Shown: in pieces, positions 9,347-18,862 of the stretch
Layout: each line of letters opens with the position of its first letter
Position numbering within the stretch: position 1 is the first letter of the stretch
Assembly (NCBI RefSeq): GCF_002188465.1
Contig: NZ_NINW01000003.1
Coordinates: forward strand, 1-64,000
Direction of reading: 5' to 3'
Origin: Pigmentiphaga sp. NML080357
GTDB lineage: Bacteria > Pseudomonadota > Gammaproteobacteria > Burkholderiales > Burkholderiaceae_B
DNA length: 64,000 bases
Program-made: the position numbers and the translations under genes
Notes under the pieces: model-generated
Database searches by the model: none
Told to the model about the DNA's origin: nothing
What the model saw: the letters and a program-made list of their open reading frames with translations, nothing else

Positions 9347-11755
9347 TCATTTGAATATTCCCTTCAGCCGGTCGCGCAGCCTGTCCACCGACTCCGATTT
9401 CTCCAGGCCCTCCTGGATCTTCTCCTTGAGGGTGTTCTTGAGAACGTCGGCGGCGACTTTGCTCCATTGGATGGTGTAGGTGGGAGAGTCGAACGGCCCC
9501 GTCACATGCAGGGGCACGGTCACGTTGCGCAGTTCCGCCAGTTCCTTGCCGCCCTGGCCGGTGCTGGTATTGACCACGGTCACCAGGGCAACGAGGTCCA
9601 AGCGTTGTCCGGGTATGTCGATCCGCGCCGGCTCGCCTTCGGCGATGCGCAGCAGCGGCGCCTTGACGTTCAAGGTGCGCAGGGTGCCGATGCCGCCGGC
9701 AAAGACCAGGTGCGCCTGCAATTCCGAAAAATCGGTCTGCAGCGTTTCCTGGTGCTGCAGGGCGTCGTCCTTGCGCTGCGACAGCAGCGAACGGAATTCG
9801 CGCAGCGACTGGGCGACGTTCACGCCTTTGATCGCGCCGTCGCGCAGGGCGATGTTCGCCGTGCCGTTCAGGCCGCGCTTCATCGTCTCCACCGTCTTGC
9901 CGGTAGCGGTCAGGTTGAGCGCCACCGTGCCCCGCCCCATGAGCGTATCCTTGTCCGCCAGGTCTGACAGCAGCGGCTGCACGGATATGTTGGTCAACGT
10001 CGGCGCGACGCCGATGCGGTGGGTAGAGGCGTCGGCGAACAGGCTGCCCGACAGGGTACCGCCGTACAGAGAAGCCCTGAGCCCGCTCACGTCGGCGCGC
10101 CCCTTGGCGACGCGCACCGAGGCCGACACATTGCTGGCCTTCAGGCCGCGGGCGACCAGGCTGCCGATCTTGATGCTGCCGCTCGCCGTGATGCCCTCCA
10201 GCATCGAAAGGTCCACCGGCCGGTCCGCCGGGGCCGGCCTGGCGCCCCCCGTCCCGCCCCCGCCTCCGCTCCCGCCGCCACCCGGCCGCGCCGGCGCCAG
10301 CTTGTCGAGATCCAGCACGTCGGCGGCCACGGCAAAGGTGATGCGCGGCTCGTCGAATTGCGCGATGTCGGCGGTGGCGCTGAACTCGCCGCCTTCGATG
10401 GTGGCGTCGATCCGCCCCGCGACGTGCTCCTTGTCGAGATTGGCGCGCAGGCTGCCCTTGAACGGAATCTGCATCTGTCCCGAAGGCAGGGAGGGATCGC
10501 TGATGTCGGCCTGTCCCGCTACCTGCGGCAAGGACAGCGTCTTGCGCCGCAAGTTGGCTTCCAGCGGCGAAGCGCTGGCCAGCTTGACCAGCCGGTCGCC
10601 CTGCCTGAACTCGCCGTCCAAGGCGAAGCGCGCGACCTCGAGCTTGTCGGCATTGCCCGATATGCCCGACAGCGCCAGCTTGGCGTCCAGGTCGCGCGCA
10701 CCGCTCATGCGCAATCTTCCGGTCAATGCCTCGCCTTTGGCTTCCTGCGGCGAGACGTGCAGCGCCGGCGCGGCCAGCGACACATCGAACGGATCCGCAC
10801 CCAGCTTGCCCTGCGCCGACAACGCCAGCTTCTCGGCCTGGAGCCTGCCTTCGGCCAGGCCGGCGTTCAGCCGCGGCGCATCCAGGCGCAGGTCCACGCC
10901 GGTCAGCGGACGGCTGCCCGCGACGTCGCCCTGGAACACGACCGATACGGCGGAAGCGTCGATGGCCTGGCGCTGCCCATCGTAGGCGACATCGCCGCGC
11001 GCGGTCAGCGCCGTTGCGCGTATGGACGGCAGCACGCCGGTGGCCTTCAGGTCGAAACCCTTGACGGAAAAAAGGCGCCGGGCCGGGTCGAAGGTCAGGC
11101 GCCCCTGGCTCTGCACGGTTGCGTCCACGCGCGGGGTCTGCCCCAGCACGCGCGCCGAGACCTCGAAGTCGAACGGCGTGCGCGGCGCCACCCGGCCGGT
11201 GGTGGCGGCGAGCCGCTCGACCCGCATCGACGTGCCGCGGACATAATCGCGCAGCGCAAGTTCACCGCCGCTGAACTCGATGCCGGCCACGTCGAACAGC
11301 AGCGGCTTGCCTTCGGCCTGGAGCTCTCCCCCGCCCGGCTGGCCCGGCCGCTTGGGCGTCTCGCCCAGCAAGTCGTCGAAGTTGAACTTGCCGTTCTGGT
11401 AGCGCACCACGTTGGCCTTGAGTCCCACGACCTTGACGCGGTCGACCACGATACGGCCGGACAGGAGCGGCAGGACCGCTACCGACACGCGCGCGGTATC
11501 GACGGCCGCGAAAATCTGGGTGGAACGGGGCTCGGACAGCGACAAGCGCTCGATCTCGACGCCCAGACCGGGAAAAACGCTCAGTTTCAGATCGCCGTCG
11601 ATACGCAAGGTGCGGTCGTACCGCTTCTTGACCGCATCGGCAACCGGACCCTTGTAATGATTGGGATCGACCAGCAACACCAGAGCCGTCACCCCGATGG
11701 CCGCGACGGCGAGCAGGATCGCCGCACCGATTGCGATGCGCTTGAACCACCGCAT
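9347..11755 (-). CDS. AsmA family protein
   Basis: The protein of 802 residues has one N-terminal membrane anchor (residues 5-28, hydrophobic after MRWFKR) followed by the AsmA N-terminal domain (LVDPNHYKGPVADAVKKRYDR, LSVFPGLGVEIERLSLSEP). A Gly/Pro-rich linker and the AsmA C-terminal domain near residues 600-760 follow. AsmA-like proteins span the periplasm as bridge-like beta-groove proteins and are linked to outer-membrane lipid homeostasis. The gene stands alone with no codirectional neighbour; identical-class hairpin repeats sit 5 bases after its stop and about 85 bases before its start. Expression is therefore probably insulated on both sides. Confidence 0.9.
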   Translation of the reverse strand: MRWFKRIAIGAAILLAVAAIGVTALVLLVDPNHYKGPVADAVKKRYDRTLRIDGDLKLSVFPGLGVEIERLSLSEPRSTQIFAAVDTARVSVAVLPLLSGRIVVDRVKVVGLKANVVRYQNGKFNFDDLLGETPKRPGQPGGGELQAEGKPLLFDVAGIEFSGGELALRDYVRGTSMRVERLAATTGRVAPRTPFDFEVSARVLGQTPRVDATVQSQGRLTFDPARRLFSVKGFDLKATGVLPSIRATALTARGDVAYDGQRQAIDASAVSVVFQGDVAGSRPLTGVDLRLDAPRLNAGLAEGRLQAEKLALSAQGKLGADPFDVSLAAPALHVSPQEAKGEALTGRLRMSGARDLDAKLALSGISGNADKLEVARFALDGEFRQGDRLVKLASASPLEANLRRKTLSLPQVAGQADISDPSLPSGQMQIPFKGSLRANLDKEHVAGRIDATIEGGEFSATADIAQFDEPRITFAVAADVLDLDKLAPARPGGGGSGGGGGTGGARPAPADRPVDLSMLEGITASGSIKIGSLVARGLKASNVSASVRVAKGRADVSGLRASLYGGTLSGSLFADASTHRIGVAPTLTNISVQPLLSDLADKDTLMGRGTVALNLTATGKTVETMKRGLNGTANIALRDGAIKGVNVAQSLREFRSLLSQRKDDALQHQETLQTDFSELQAHLVFAGGIGTLRTLNVKAPLLRIAEGEPARIDIPGQRLDLVALVTVVNTSTGQGGKELAELRNVTVPLHVTGPFDSPTYTIQWSKVAADVLKNTLKEKIQEGLEKSESVDRLRDRLKGIFK

Positions 11756-11840
11756 GTAACACGTCTCCGTAAATCCCGGGAAGCCGATCTGCCGCCGCCG
11801 GCTTTACCCGACTTTACCCCAAGGCATTATCATAGTGGGT

Positions 11841-12092
11841 CCCCCCTACGCGCTTACGCGCGCCCCCCAGGGGGCGATGCGGGTGGACCGGCGGAGCCGG
11901 ATCCACCGCATCCTGGGTCTCGTACGGTTATCTTGGATTGTTGTACCTGTGCTTCGCTGGCTGCCAGCGGTAGCAACGGTGCACAAACCAAGAAACTCGT
12001 ACTAGACCCAGGGCGCCGCGGATCCGGCTTTGCCGGTCCGCCAGCGCCGCCCCCTTGAGGGGGAGCGGCCGAAGGCCGCAAGGGGGTGGGCT
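11841..12092. repeat. Long-hairpin intergenic repeat, copy 2
   Basis: This is a second copy, same orientation, of the element at 9052-9341, and it accounts for most of the 358-base gap 11756-12113. It shares the CCCCCCTACGCGC start, the CCCCCCAGGGGGCGATGC hairpin and the loop containing GCTTCGCTGG..TAGCAACGGT. The right arm contains GGGCGCCGCGGATCCGGC. Its arms pair well with each other (CCTGGGTCTCGTACGGTTAT against CCTGGGTCTAGTACGAGTTT). The outermost inverted repeat of copy 1 is not preserved here. The rest of the gap shows nothing beyond probable promoter sequence for the AsmA and pirin genes. Confidence 0.82.
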
Positions 12093-12113
12093 TCCCTCAT
12101 ATGGAGCACTAGC

Positions 12114-12995
12114 ATGGCAGCGGAGACGTCCCACATCGAACGCATTGCCTCGCGTACCGCGCAGATAGGCGGGGGCATCAGCGTCGACCGGGTCCTGCCG
12201 GTGCGCCAGCACCGGCGCATCGGCGCATGGTGCTTCCTCGACCACGCCGGGCCGGCCCGCTTCGCGCCAGGCGGCGGCATGCTGGTAGAGGCCCATCCCC
12301 ACATCGGCCTGCAGACCTTTACCTGGCTGATCGAGGGCGAGGCCCTGCACCGCGACAGCCTGGGCAACGAACAGGTGCTGCGGCCGGGCCAGGTGAACCT
12401 GATGACGGCCGGCATCGGCATCAGCCACACCGAGGAGTCGCTGCCGGACCAGCAGGTTCTGCATGCCGCGCAGCTCTGGATCGCGCTGCCGCCGGGCAAG
12501 CAGGAAATGCCCCCGGCGTTCGACCACTATCCCGACCTGCCGCGCTGGTCGGAAGCCGGCATCGACTTCACGCTGCTGGCCGGCTCCTGTGCCGGCCGCA
12601 CCGCCCCCACCCGCGTCTACTCGCGGCTGGTGGGACTGGATCTGCGCTGCCAGGACGCCGCCGCGCTGCGCATGGCGCTGGAACCGGGCTTCGAGCATGG
12701 CCTGCTGGTGCTCGAAGGCGCCGTACTGGTGGACGGCGAGCGCTTCGGCGTGAACGAGCTGGCGTACTTCTCGACCGGACGGGTGGAAGTCGGCCTGGCG
12801 CTGGAGGCGGGCACCCGCCTCTTGTTGATCGGGGGAGAGCCGCCCACCGACGAAATCACCATCTGGTGGAACTTCGTCGGCAGCAAAGAGGCAATCGCCC
12901 AGGCGCAGCGAGACTGGGAAGCCCGCAGCGAGCGCTTCGGGTCGGTCAAGGGCTACGAAAACCGCCGCCTGGTCGCGCCGCCGGTCCCCTGGTAG
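12114..12995 (+). CDS. Pirin family protein (cupin)
   Basis: The bicupin of 293 residues has the pirin metal-binding block HPHIGLQTFTWLIEG, with a further His in the GISHTEE segment. The N-terminal domain signature is RRIGAWCFLDHAGP. Bacterial pirins bind iron; some have quercetin dioxygenase activity and others modulate enzymes by binding them, so the precise role is open. The start at 12114 is chosen because GGAG lies 9-12 bases upstream and the family N-terminus fits; the upstream in-frame extension lies in the repeat element. A perfect hairpin covers its stop codon. Confidence 0.88.
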   Translation: MAAETSHIERIASRTAQIGGGISVDRVLPVRQHRRIGAWCFLDHAGPARFAPGGGMLVEAHPHIGLQTFTWLIEGEALHRDSLGNEQVLRPGQVNLMTAGIGISHTEESLPDQQVLHAAQLWIALPPGKQEMPPAFDHYPDLPRWSEAGIDFTLLAGSCAGRTAPTRVYSRLVGLDLRCQDAAALRMALEPGFEHGLLVLEGAVLVDGERFGVNELAYFSTGRVEVGLALEAGTRLLLIGGEPPTDEITIWWNFVGSKEAIAQAQRDWEARSERFGSVKGYENRRLVAPPVPW

Positions 12996-13016
12996 CTTTT
13001 CGCGGTGCGAAAAGCT
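12994..13016. terminator. Perfect hairpin over the pirin stop codon
   Basis: AGCTTTTCGC and GCGAAAAGCT form a 10-bp perfect stem with a GGT loop, starting at the second base of the pirin TAG. No U-tract follows. It may act as a 3' stabiliser or attenuator between the pirin gene and the receptor gene at 13121. Confidence 0.45.
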
Positions 13017-13120
13017 GGGAAATCCGGCTTGATCGCCGCGTCCGCGGTGTTTAGCGTGTACGGCGCGCGGCGCTTTGCCAGCTCGCGCAGCCACTCGACA
13101 AGAACACCCGGAGACTTCCC

Positions 13121-14095
13121 ATGCGCCTTCCCGCCGGCAGGTTCGCGGCCTGCCTCGCCGCCGCGACCCTGCTTTGCCAGCCCGCCTTCGCGGCCGACTA
13201 TCCCGCTCGGCCCGTCACCCTGGTCGTCGGCTACACGCCAGGCGGCGCGATCGATCAATCGGCGCGCCTGATCGCCAGCGAACTGGCCAAGCGCTGGAAA
13301 CAGTCCGTCATCGTGGACAACAAGCCCGGCGCCAACGCCACGATCGCCGCCGCCGCGGTGGCCGACGCCAAGCCGGATGGCTATACGCTGCTGGTGGCCG
13401 CGAGCAGCCACAACCTCAACAAGTTCGTGAACAAGAACCTGCGCTACGACGTCGAGAAGTCGTTCACGCCCGTAGCCCTGACCGTCGAAGTACCCAACGT
13501 GCTCGTGGTCAGCGCCGCATCGCCCTACCGGGACCTGGGCCAGTTGCTGGCCGCGCTGCGCGAAAAGAAAAAGCCATTCAGCTATGGCTCGCAAGGCGTG
13601 GGCGGCGTGCCGCACCTGGCGGGAGAACTGTTCAAGATCCGGACCGGCACGGAGATCCTGCATGTGCCCTACAAGGGCGCGGCGCAGGGCATGACCGATC
13701 TCATCGGCGGGGTGGTGGACATGTCCTTTCCCACCCCCGGCTCGGCCATGGCCTATATCTCGCAGGGCAAGCTCCGGGCGCTGGCGGTGGCGTCCGGCGA
13801 GCGGCTGGCGCAGCTCAAGGACGTTCCCACCTTCGCCGAAGCCGGCGTGCCGGACTACGTCATCAGCACCTGGCACGGCCTGCTGGCCCCGGCCGGCACG
13901 CCGCCTGAGGTGGTGGCCAGGATCAACGCCGACGTCGCCGACATCCTGCGCGACCCCGCCGTGCAGCACGCGATGGAGGCGCAAGGCAATCTCGCCGCCA
14001 AGCCTCTGACGGCGGCCGAGTTCGGCAGCAAGCTGTCCCGGGAACTGAAGGTATACGGGGATCTCGCGGCCAGGATAGACCTGCGCGGCAGTTGA
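13121..14095 (+). CDS. Bug/TctC-type periplasmic solute receptor (1 of 6)
   Basis: This 324-residue tripartite tricarboxylate transporter receptor has a cleavable signal peptide (about residues 1-25, ending AFAA before DYPARPV). Family landmarks follow: the VVGYTPGGAIDQSAR loop, VDNKPGANATIAAAAVADAKPDGYTLL, HVPYKGAAQGMTDLIGG and APAGTPPEVVARIN. Such proteins capture carboxylated compounds between two lobes. No membrane components lie nearby, so it is an orphan receptor, and its ligand cannot be assigned. Confidence 0.92.
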   Translation: MRLPAGRFAACLAAATLLCQPAFAADYPARPVTLVVGYTPGGAIDQSARLIASELAKRWKQSVIVDNKPGANATIAAAAVADAKPDGYTLLVAASSHNLNKFVNKNLRYDVEKSFTPVALTVEVPNVLVVSAASPYRDLGQLLAALREKKKPFSYGSQGVGGVPHLAGELFKIRTGTEILHVPYKGAAQGMTDLIGGVVDMSFPTPGSAMAYISQGKLRALAVASGERLAQLKDVPTFAEAGVPDYVISTWHGLLAPAGTPPEVVARINADVADILRDPAVQHAMEAQGNLAAKPLTAAEFGSKLSRELKVYGDLAARIDLRGS

Positions 14096-14105
14096 GCCGC
14101 CGGCG

Positions 14106-14954
14106 CTAAGGACGGTCCGCCAGCTGCAAGTAGATCCGGGTCTTCAATTCCGAGGGCGGCGTAGTCTTCGGATCGTTCAGATACTCTTCGAACACCGGGA
14201 AGTCGGCCGGCTGCTCGCCGCTGGCCGGCAGCCAGCCGCCGAACAGCCAGGCGTAAGCCGAGTCGAGTTCGCTATACGGCCCGGTGTGCTCGAGCACGGC
14301 GCACCGCCCCGCCGGCAACTGCAGCCGCCGCAGCGGCTCGGCAAGCTCCACGCCGGACGGCGCTTCGATGCCCGCTTCGGACCGCAGGTCTTTCGCCGCG
14401 ACCTGCTCTGGATCGTCGTAGTACACGCCGAAGCAGCGCGGCGTCCCCCGCATCAGCCCGCGGCCGGCCGCCAGCATGAACAGCCGGTCGAAGGTGCCGC
14501 CGATCTGGAGATAATCGCCGGCGTGCGGCAGGACGGCCAGGGACAGGCCGGGGAACGATTCGATCTGCACGGGATACATGGTGAGCTCCTTGTCTCGATG
14601 GATGGCTTCGGGAGAACGGTCCTCGCGATATCGCCCGGGCGGCATGCCGAACGCCGCGCCGAATGCCCGGCTGAACGCGGCGGTCGACTCGTAGCCGGCC
14701 CGCCTGGCCACCTGGTCCAGCGGACGGCTGCCCGTCCGCAGTTCGGCCGACGCCCGCAGCAGCCGCACCCGCTGCACCGTCGCCGCCACCGTCTCGCCCA
14801 TCATCGCGCGGTACACGCGATGAAAGTGGTACGGCGACAGGCAGGCCAGTTCGGCCAGGCGATACAGATCGGCGTCTTCGTCCGGATGCGCGGCGAGCCA
14901 CGCCAGGACCGGTTCCAGGCGCCGCTCGTAATGGCTGCGGGTTTGCGATTTCAT
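14106..14954 (-). CDS. AraC-family regulator with GyrI-like effector domain
   Basis: The 282-residue protein has an N-terminal double helix-turn-helix (YRLAELACLSPYHFHRVYRAMMGE, then LDQVARRAGYESTAAFSRAFGAAFGMPPGRYR, residues about 25-110). A C-terminal GyrI-like small-molecule-binding domain (about 125-280) follows. This is the SoxS/Rob/BltR-style architecture used for sensing lipophilic or cationic compounds. AGGAGGTCCC directly precedes the ATG at 14954, so the longer upstream frame is rejected. It converges on the Bug receptor (10-base gap) and is divergent from the MazG-like gene; its targets are unknown. Confidence 0.9.
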   Translation of the reverse strand: MKSQTRSHYERRLEPVLAWLAAHPDEDADLYRLAELACLSPYHFHRVYRAMMGETVAATVQRVRLLRASAELRTGSRPLDQVARRAGYESTAAFSRAFGAAFGMPPGRYREDRSPEAIHRDKELTMYPVQIESFPGLSLAVLPHAGDYLQIGGTFDRLFMLAAGRGLMRGTPRCFGVYYDDPEQVAAKDLRSEAGIEAPSGVELAEPLRRLQLPAGRCAVLEHTGPYSELDSAYAWLFGGWLPASGEQPADFPVFEEYLNDPKTTPPSELKTRIYLQLADRP

Positions 14955-15081
14955 GGGACCTCCTGGAGCGCACTGTAGGGCGGGCCGTATTGCAGTTTTT
15001 GCGGTTTTGGCGGTACGGCCGCCGCCGGACGGCCAGGACGGCGGGGCTAGAATATAGCTGTCCCGCCCGCGAGGAACCACC

Positions 15082-15438
15082 GTGTCCGATTTCGACAAGA
15101 TCAAGCACGCCGTCCGGCGATTCACCGACGAGCGCAATTGGGACCAGTTCCATTCCCCCAAGAATCTCGCCATGGCGCTGAGCGGCGAAGCCGGCGAACT
15201 GGTCTCCATCTTCCAATGGATGACGGAAGAGGAATCGAAGGAACTCAATCCCATCAAGCTGGCCGAGGCCGCCGACGAGATCGCCGACGTGCAGCTCTAC
15301 CTGGTCGCGCTCGCCGACAAGCTGGACATCGACATCGGCCAGGCCGTGGAGCGCAAGATGCTGAAGAATGCGATCAAGTATCCGCGGGAAGCCTTCTACG
15401 GCAGTTCGCGCAAGTACGACGAAAGCGACGAGACTTGA
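15082..15438 (+). CDS. MazG-like NTP pyrophosphohydrolase, dCTPase (RS21-C6) type
   Basis: The all-alpha 118-residue hydrolase has the metal-binding Glu/Asp set in [14 protein letters not shown] and [23 protein letters not shown] at the N-terminus is typical of the short RS21-C6/dCTPase-like group that cleaves non-canonical or excess dNTPs for house-cleaning. The start is GTG at 15082. The adenine/adenosine deaminase gene follows after 8 bases, giving a small nucleotide-metabolism operon. Confidence 0.88.
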   Translation: MSDFDKIKHAVRRFTDERNWDQFHSPKNLAMALSGEAGELVSIFQWMTEEESKELNPIKLAEAADEIADVQLYLVALADKLDIDIGQAVERKMLKNAIKYPREAFYGSSRKYDESDET

Positions 15439-15446
15439 GAACCCCC

Positions 15447-16499
15447 ATGCATGCGCCCGACGACCTGTCCCGACCCCGTCTCGCGACGCTGCTGCGAACC
15501 ATGCCCAAGGCAGAACTGCATGTGCACATCGAAGGAACGCTGGAGCCAGAGCTGATCTTCGCGCTCGCGCGCCGCAACGGCGTGACGCTGCCCCATCCGG
15601 ACGTCGAGAGCCTGCGCAGGGCCTATGCCTTCCAGGACCTGCAGAGCTTTCTCGACATCTACTACGCCGGGGCCGGCGTCCTGCTGCGCGAGGAAGACTT
15701 CTACGACATGGCGATGGCATACTTGCGCCGCGCAGCCGCCGACAACGTGGTGCATGCGGAGATCTTCTTCGATCCGCAGACCCACACCATGCGCGGCGTC
15801 GAATTCGGCACCGTGATCCAGGGCCTGGCGCGCGCCCGGCACGACGCCCGGCAGGCGCTGGGCATCAGCAGCGAATTGATCATGTGCTTCCTGCGCCACC
15901 TGCCGGAAGAATCTGCGTTCGAGACCTTGGCGGCTGCCCTTCCTTATCGCGAGCACATCCTGGGCGTGGGACTGGACAGCGGCGAAGTCGGCAATCCTCC
16001 GGAGAAATTCGCCAATGTCTTCCGGCGCTGCCGCGAACTCGGCTGGCACGCCGTGGCGCACGCCGGCGAAGAAGGCCCGCCGCAATACATCTGGAATGCG
16101 CTGTACGAACTCAAGGCGGAACGCATCGACCACGGCGTTCGCTGCCTGGACGATCCGCGCCTGGTGGCGTACCTGGCCGAGCACCGGATTCCGCTGACCG
16201 TATGCCCGCTGTCCAACGTCATGCTCAAGGTCTATCCCAGCATGGCGCAGCACACGGTGGCCGAACTCCTCGAGGCCGGCTTGTGCGTAACGGTGAACTC
16301 CGACGACCCGGCCTATTTCGGCGGATACGTCAACGAGAACCTGGTGGCCTGCTTCGAAGCGCTGCCCGGGCTGGGTGTGCGCGAAGCGCGGCAACTGGCG
16401 CTGAACAGCTTCGAGGCCAGTTTCGCGCCTGAAGGGGACAAGGAAGCGTGGCGCCGCCGCCTGGATGGCGTGTTCGGCGCCACGGAGAACGCCGGCTAG
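15447..16499 (+). CDS. Adenosine/adenine deaminase family protein
   Basis: This zinc amidohydrolase of 350 residues deaminates a purine amino group. Metal and catalytic residues are visible in [12 protein letters not shown] (HxH), [12 protein letters not shown] (His, catalytic Glu region), [11 protein letters not shown] and [14 protein letters not shown] (Asp pair). The [10 protein letters not shown] motif and the [21 protein letters not shown] block resemble the bacterial/fungal adenine deaminases (Aah1-like) more than classical adenosine deaminases, so adenine is the more likely substrate. An upstream in-frame extension overlaps the MazG-like gene and is rejected; the ATG is at 15447. Confidence 0.9.
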   Translation: MHAPDDLSRPRLATLLRTMPKAELHVHIEGTLEPELIFALARRNGVTLPHPDVESLRRAYAFQDLQSFLDIYYAGAGVLLREEDFYDMAMAYLRRAAADNVVHAEIFFDPQTHTMRGVEFGTVIQGLARARHDARQALGISSELIMCFLRHLPEESAFETLAAALPYREHILGVGLDSGEVGNPPEKFANVFRRCRELGWHAVAHAGEEGPPQYIWNALYELKAERIDHGVRCLDDPRLVAYLAEHRIPLTVCPLSNVMLKVYPSMAQHTVAELLEAGLCVTVNSDDPAYFGGYVNENLVACFEALPGLGVREARQLALNSFEASFAPEGDKEAWRRRLDGVFGATENAG

Positions 16500-16558
16500 G
16501 ACGCCGCGCCAGGAACCTTATCCGGCGGGCGGTCCTGACGCCGCCCGCTCCCCTGCTC

Positions 16559-17053
16559 CTACAACCCTTCCGAGAACCCGGTCCGGGGCGCGTTGACCAC
16601 GGGCTGGTCGATCGTGGTTTCCTCCCCGCGCCGGCGCCAGTACGGTTCGGTCTGGTAATGGCTGTGCAGCGAGGTGGCCCAGCCGGCATCGGCGAAGCTG
16701 GGCCAGTGGTCCTTGTCGAACCCTTCGGCCTGCTTCACCACGTCCGCGGGCACGCTCAGGATGAAGGCCTTGCGGTCGGTATCCAGCGTCAGCGCGCTCC
16801 ACGGGATGGCCAGCAGCTTCTCGCCCATGCCCAGAAAGCCGCCGCTGGACAGCACCGCGTAGGCAATCCGTCCGCTGCTGACGTCCAGCATGATGTCCTT
16901 GATTGAACCGACGTCCACGTCATCGGCGCTATAGACGTTGTTGCCGTCCAGCGTGGCGGCGGCCATGATGTGCGGGCCCGGCCCCTCGGCCGTCGCGCTG
17001 CCCTTGCCGACGATGCCGGCGCCGCTTTGCTGCGGCGGTGCGGTGTATGCCAT
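16559..17053 (-). CDS. PRC-barrel domain protein
   Basis: The 164-residue protein has a PRC-barrel (residues about 28-105) with VYSADDVDVGSIKDIMLDVSSGRIAYAVLSSGGFLGMGEKLLAIPW. A tail follows, rich in aromatic and charged residues. PRC-barrels of this stand-alone kind are often stress-associated or membrane-surface adaptor proteins with unknown ligand. GAGGAGAA upstream supports the start at 17053. It lies alone between adenine deaminase (convergent) and pobA (divergent); the 230-base gap 17054-17283 should contain both promoters but no clear operator was seen. Confidence 0.85.
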   Translation of the reverse strand: MAYTAPPQQSGAGIVGKGSATAEGPGPHIMAAATLDGNNVYSADDVDVGSIKDIMLDVSSGRIAYAVLSSGGFLGMGEKLLAIPWSALTLDTDRKAFILSVPADVVKQAEGFDKDHWPSFADAGWATSLHSHYQTEPYWRRRGEETTIDQPVVNAPRTGFSEGL

Positions 17054-17283
17054 GGTGATTTCTCCTCTCGCGGCGCCTGCCGCTCCCATGCCGGCGCCAG
17101 CGTAATGAAACCTTGTGCGGAAGCGCGGCGGGATCAGCAAGGAACGTGCCGTGGCGCTCCGTCGCGCGTGCGGGCCGGGAACCCAGCCGATAACGAATCG
17201 CTATCGAGATAAGAAAAAGCTGGCTTCCCGCGGGGCGGTGGCGCACCGATACTGCCGCCGCAACGGAACAGCCAAGCAATCGC

Positions 17284-18471
17284 ATGAAAACCATCAAGAC
17301 TCAGGTCGGCATCGTCGGCGCCGGCCCCTCCGGCCTGTTGCTGGCGCAAATGCTGCACCTGGCCGGCATCGAATCGGTCATCCTCGAAAGCCGGTCGCGC
17401 GCGTACATCGAAAACCGGCAACGCGCCGGGGTGCTCGAACATGGCGTGGTGCAGACACTGCGCGATTGCGGCGTGGGCCACCGCCTGGCCCGCGAAGGCA
17501 TGGTGCACGAGGGCATCGACATACGCTTCGGCGAAAAGCGCCATCGCCTGGACGTCAAGGCGCTGTCCGGCGGGCAATGCGTCACCGTCTACCCCCAGCA
17601 CGAGATCGTCAAGGACCTGGTGGAGGCGCGGTTGCGCACGGGGCATCCCATCCTGTTCGGGGCAAAGGCGACCTCGCTGCTTGCCCTGGACCAGCCCAGG
17701 CCGCGCGTGCGCTACGAGCACGAAGGCGAGGCTTGCGAGCTGGAATGCGATTTCGTGGCAGGCTGCGACGGCTTCCACGGGATCAGCCGCGCCGCCGTTC
17801 CCGCCGGCCAGCTGGAGATCTATGGGCGGGATTATCCGTTCGCCTGGCTCGGCATCCTGGCCGAGGCGCCGCCCGCCTCGCACGAAGTGATCTATGCCCA
17901 TCACGAGCGCGGCTTCGCACTGCAAAGCATGCGGTCGCCGTCGGTCAGCCGCTTGTATCTGCAATGCGCGATCGACGAGGACGTGGACCAATGGTCCGAC
18001 GACCGCATCTGGTCCGAGCTGCACGCGCGCTTCGCCACCGACGATGGCTTTCTGCTCAACGAGGGCCGCATCGTGCAGAAATCGTTGACACCCATGCGCA
18101 GTTTCGTGACTGCCCCGATGCGGCACGGCCGCTTGATGCTGGCCGGCGACGCCGCGCATATCGTCCCGCCCACCGGCGCCAAGGGCCTGAACAGCGCGGT
18201 GGGAGACGTGCGCATCATGGCGGCGGGACTGGACGCCTATTACCGCCGGGGCCAGAGCGACCTGCTCGACCGGTACTCCGACATCGCCCTGCACCGGGTC
18301 TGGAAAACCCAGCGCTTCGCCGCCTCGCTGTGCACGCTGCTGCATCGCTTCCACGACGAGCCGCGCTTCCAACTCCAGATGCAGCTGGCCGAACTCCGAC
18401 AAATCGTCGAAGACGCGCGCGCCGCGGAACTGTTCGCCCGCAACTATACGGGGCTGCCGTTCGACGTCTGA
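17284..18471 (+). CDS. pobA: 4-hydroxybenzoate 3-monooxygenase
   Basis: PobA uses NADPH, FAD and O2 to convert 4-hydroxybenzoate to protocatechuate. The 395-residue length is exactly typical. The FAD motif G12-A-G-P-S-G17, RAGVLEHG, the DG motif in AGCDGFHGISR, and LMLAGDAAHIVPPTGAKGLNSAV are all present. The segment before RAGVLE reads YIENRQ where characterised PobA proteins usually have YVLGRI, a modest divergence. The following ligAB genes cleave its product, and no pobR regulator is adjacent. Confidence 0.93.
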   Translation: MKTIKTQVGIVGAGPSGLLLAQMLHLAGIESVILESRSRAYIENRQRAGVLEHGVVQTLRDCGVGHRLAREGMVHEGIDIRFGEKRHRLDVKALSGGQCVTVYPQHEIVKDLVEARLRTGHPILFGAKATSLLALDQPRPRVRYEHEGEACELECDFVAGCDGFHGISRAAVPAGQLEIYGRDYPFAWLGILAEAPPASHEVIYAHHERGFALQSMRSPSVSRLYLQCAIDEDVDQWSDDRIWSELHARFATDDGFLLNEGRIVQKSLTPMRSFVTAPMRHGRLMLAGDAAHIVPPTGAKGLNSAVGDVRIMAAGLDAYYRRGQSDLLDRYSDIALHRVWKTQRFAASLCTLLHRFHDEPRFQLQMQLAELRQIVEDARAAELFARNYTGLPFDV

Positions 18472-18496
18472 ACCCCACCTCATGCCAGGAGACACG

Positions 18497-18862
18497 ATGA
18501 CAGACCCATCACCGAACCCCCGCGACTGGGGCATAGCCGGCACCTATGTGTTCGACGGAGACCGCAGCCGCGCCGGCTACGCCGTCAACAAGCTGTGCAT
18601 GTCGCTGACCCGCCCCGAGAACCGCGAACGATTCCGCCAGGACGAAGAGGCCTACATGGCCGGCTTCGCGCTGTCCGAGGCGCAGAAGCAGGCCATCCGC
18701 GATCGAGACTGGCTGGAGCTGGTCAGGCTGGGAGGCAACATCTATTACATGATCAAGATCGGCGCCACCGTGGGAGCCGGGCTGTATGCCATGGGCGCGC
18801 AGATGCGCGGCCAGAGCCTGGAAGCGTTTCTCGCCACGCGCCAGAACAAGGGAGCCGTCTGA
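18497..18862 (+). CDS. ligA: Protocatechuate 4,5-dioxygenase alpha subunit
   Basis: The small subunit of 121 residues has the LigA features GTYVFDGDRSRAGYAVNKLCMSL at its N-terminus and LVRLGGNIYYMIKIGATVGAGL near residue 80. It closes the active site over the beta subunit. AGGAGACACG precedes the ATG at 18497. It starts 25 bases after pobA, and its TGA overlaps the ligB ATG, indicating translational coupling for 1:1 assembly. Confidence 0.93.
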   Translation: MTDPSPNPRDWGIAGTYVFDGDRSRAGYAVNKLCMSLTRPENRERFRQDEEAYMAGFALSEAQKQAIRDRDWLELVRLGGNIYYMIKIGATVGAGLYAMGAQMRGQSLEAFLATRQNKGAV

